Translations under genes and position numbers: made by a program
Shown here: positions 41,541 to 41,963 of the stretch, piece by piece
How the letters are laid out: each line of letters starts with the position of its first letter
Numbering within the stretch: position 1 is the first letter of the stretch
Notes under the pieces: model-generated
What the model was told of the DNA's origin: nothing
The model's database searches: none
What the model saw: only the letters and a program-made list of their open reading frames with translations
Origin: Candidatus Heimdallarchaeota archaeon
GTDB taxonomy: Archaea; Asgardarchaeota; Heimdallarchaeia; JABLTI01
Direction of reading: 5' to 3'
NCBI GenBank assembly: GCA_030614005.1
Contig: JAUWKS010000005.1
Span: 1 to 41,963, forward strand
DNA: 41,963 bases

Positions 41541-41790
41541 ATGCCCTAGAGCAAATGGTGAATTTTATTTTGGTTCGTTCTAAACCCTTTTGAGTTTTTC
41601 ATTCACTTTTTTCGTCTCCGAGTTTGGTTGTTGTTTAATATAACTCAAATTCATATTAAGCGGGTTGCTTCATTAATGCAAACAAAATCTTCAAAGCAGA
41701 AATTGTTACGTTAAATGCAAGATTTTTCAAGAAAATTCGTTAAAAAGGTTCTTACTGAGAAAATTGGTTTAAAAATATTGACTAGAGAAG
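41541..41790. other. Intergenic stretch with no gene seen
   Basis: Between the terminator and the TATA box of the next gene the sequence is AT-rich, with several in-frame stops in all frames and no ORF, tRNA-like cloverleaf or repeat I can support. Confidence 0.5.
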
Positions 41791-41800
41791 TTTAAATATT
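41791..41800 (+). promoter_or_regulatory. TATA box for the truncated zinc-ribbon gene
   Basis: TTTAAATATT lies about 65 nt before ATG 41865, with AGGAG at 41851-41855 as Shine-Dalgarno. Confidence 0.5.
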
Positions 41801-41864
41801 GCAAATCGTTATTAAAAACAGCCTTTTTTTAAGGTAAAACAATAAATTTTAGGAGAAGAAACTT

Positions 41865-41963
41865 ATGAATTATTGTAAATCATGTGGAGCAGAAATAGAG
41901 GTAAATATAACTTACTGCCCCAGCTGTGGTGCAGATGTTAATATTGAAGAAAAAATTCAGACA
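41865..41963 (+). CDS. Zinc-ribbon protein, N-terminal fragment
   Basis: Cut by the right edge after 33 codons. MNYCKSCGAEIEVNITYCPS and the rest of the ribbon, then GADVNIEEKIQ, align residue by residue with the start of the protein at 40713 (MAYCPSCGAEIGDYLEYCTS, GAQVNVEGKAQ), so the two are tandem paralogues. AGGAG precedes the ATG. Whether the membrane part is also conserved cannot be seen. Confidence 0.8.
   Translation, partial: MNYCKSCGAEIEVNITYCPSCGADVNIEEKIQT

Overview
The window is AT-rich archaeal DNA, and its gene content points to an Asgard archaeon (Promethearchaeota). It combines archaeal information-processing genes (RadA-family recombinase, Kae1 and Sua5 for t6A, prefoldin beta, type II methionine aminopeptidase) with eukaryotic-signature proteins: an Arf-like GTPase, two Ras/Rab-like GTPases (one fused to a thioredoxin-like fold), a longin-like domain and an AN1 zinc finger. 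Many genes start with TTG or GTG behind GGTGA or GGAG Shine-Dalgarno sequences, and TATA boxes are visible in several gaps. The lineage within Asgard cannot be fixed from this window. I saw no rRNA, tRNA, CRISPR array, insertion sequence or phage gene.

Layout. 1-1020 (minus): the start of a sugar-nucleotide epimerase, a nested inverted repeat, and a bactofilin-like beta-helix protein. 1229-6469 (plus): a 7-TM protein, a secreted C-anchored protein, a GT-C type membrane glycosyltransferase and an AN1 finger fused to a degenerate site-2-protease-like membrane domain. 6466-9267 (minus): a large FtsX-type permease without an ATPase. 9528-12515 (plus): a Zn/Cd-type P-type ATPase and a coiled-coil protein. 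12530-14368 (minus): an ABC-2 exporter. 14536-15850 (plus): two membrane proteins. 16016-16972 (plus): a RadA-family recombinase. 16987-18722 (minus): Kae1 then Sua5, both for tRNA t6A.

18845-22880 (minus): a cluster of eukaryote-like architecture. It holds a longin-like/winged-helix protein, two paralogous coiled-coil/winged-helix proteins, an Arf-like GTPase and a 100-residue partner. 23127-25935 (plus): an unusual operon of EcfT, MobB with an iron-sulfur-type cysteine cluster, an anchored molybdopterin-binding-fold protein and an ECF S component, with no ATPase. 25936-28980 (minus): an amidohydrolase, a zinc-ribbon membrane protein and a small acidic protein. 29183-30637 (plus): a Ras-like GTPase and a helical protein. 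30661-35098 (minus): EcfA, EcfA, EcfT, methionine aminopeptidase and the GTPase/thioredoxin-like fusion. 35142-36863 (minus): prefoldin beta, a DUF3194-type protein and a DHH phosphoesterase, a recurrent archaeal neighbourhood. 37061-40186: a GH57 enzyme converging on a GT4 glycosyltransferase and a half-length GT-B protein, probably alpha-glucan metabolism. 40319-41963: a small winged-helix-like protein and two zinc-ribbon membrane-protein paralogues, the last cut by the window edge.

Links between genes. The EcfA pair at 33.4-35.1 kb can supply the ATPases missing from the EcfT/S operon at 23-26 kb. Kae1 and Sua5 act in one pathway. The most distinctive material is the small-GTPase set and its neighbours, the EcfT-MobB operon, a RadA with a RAD51-paralogue-like C-terminal motif, and a Sua5 gene whose conserved N-terminus has no canonical start codon.
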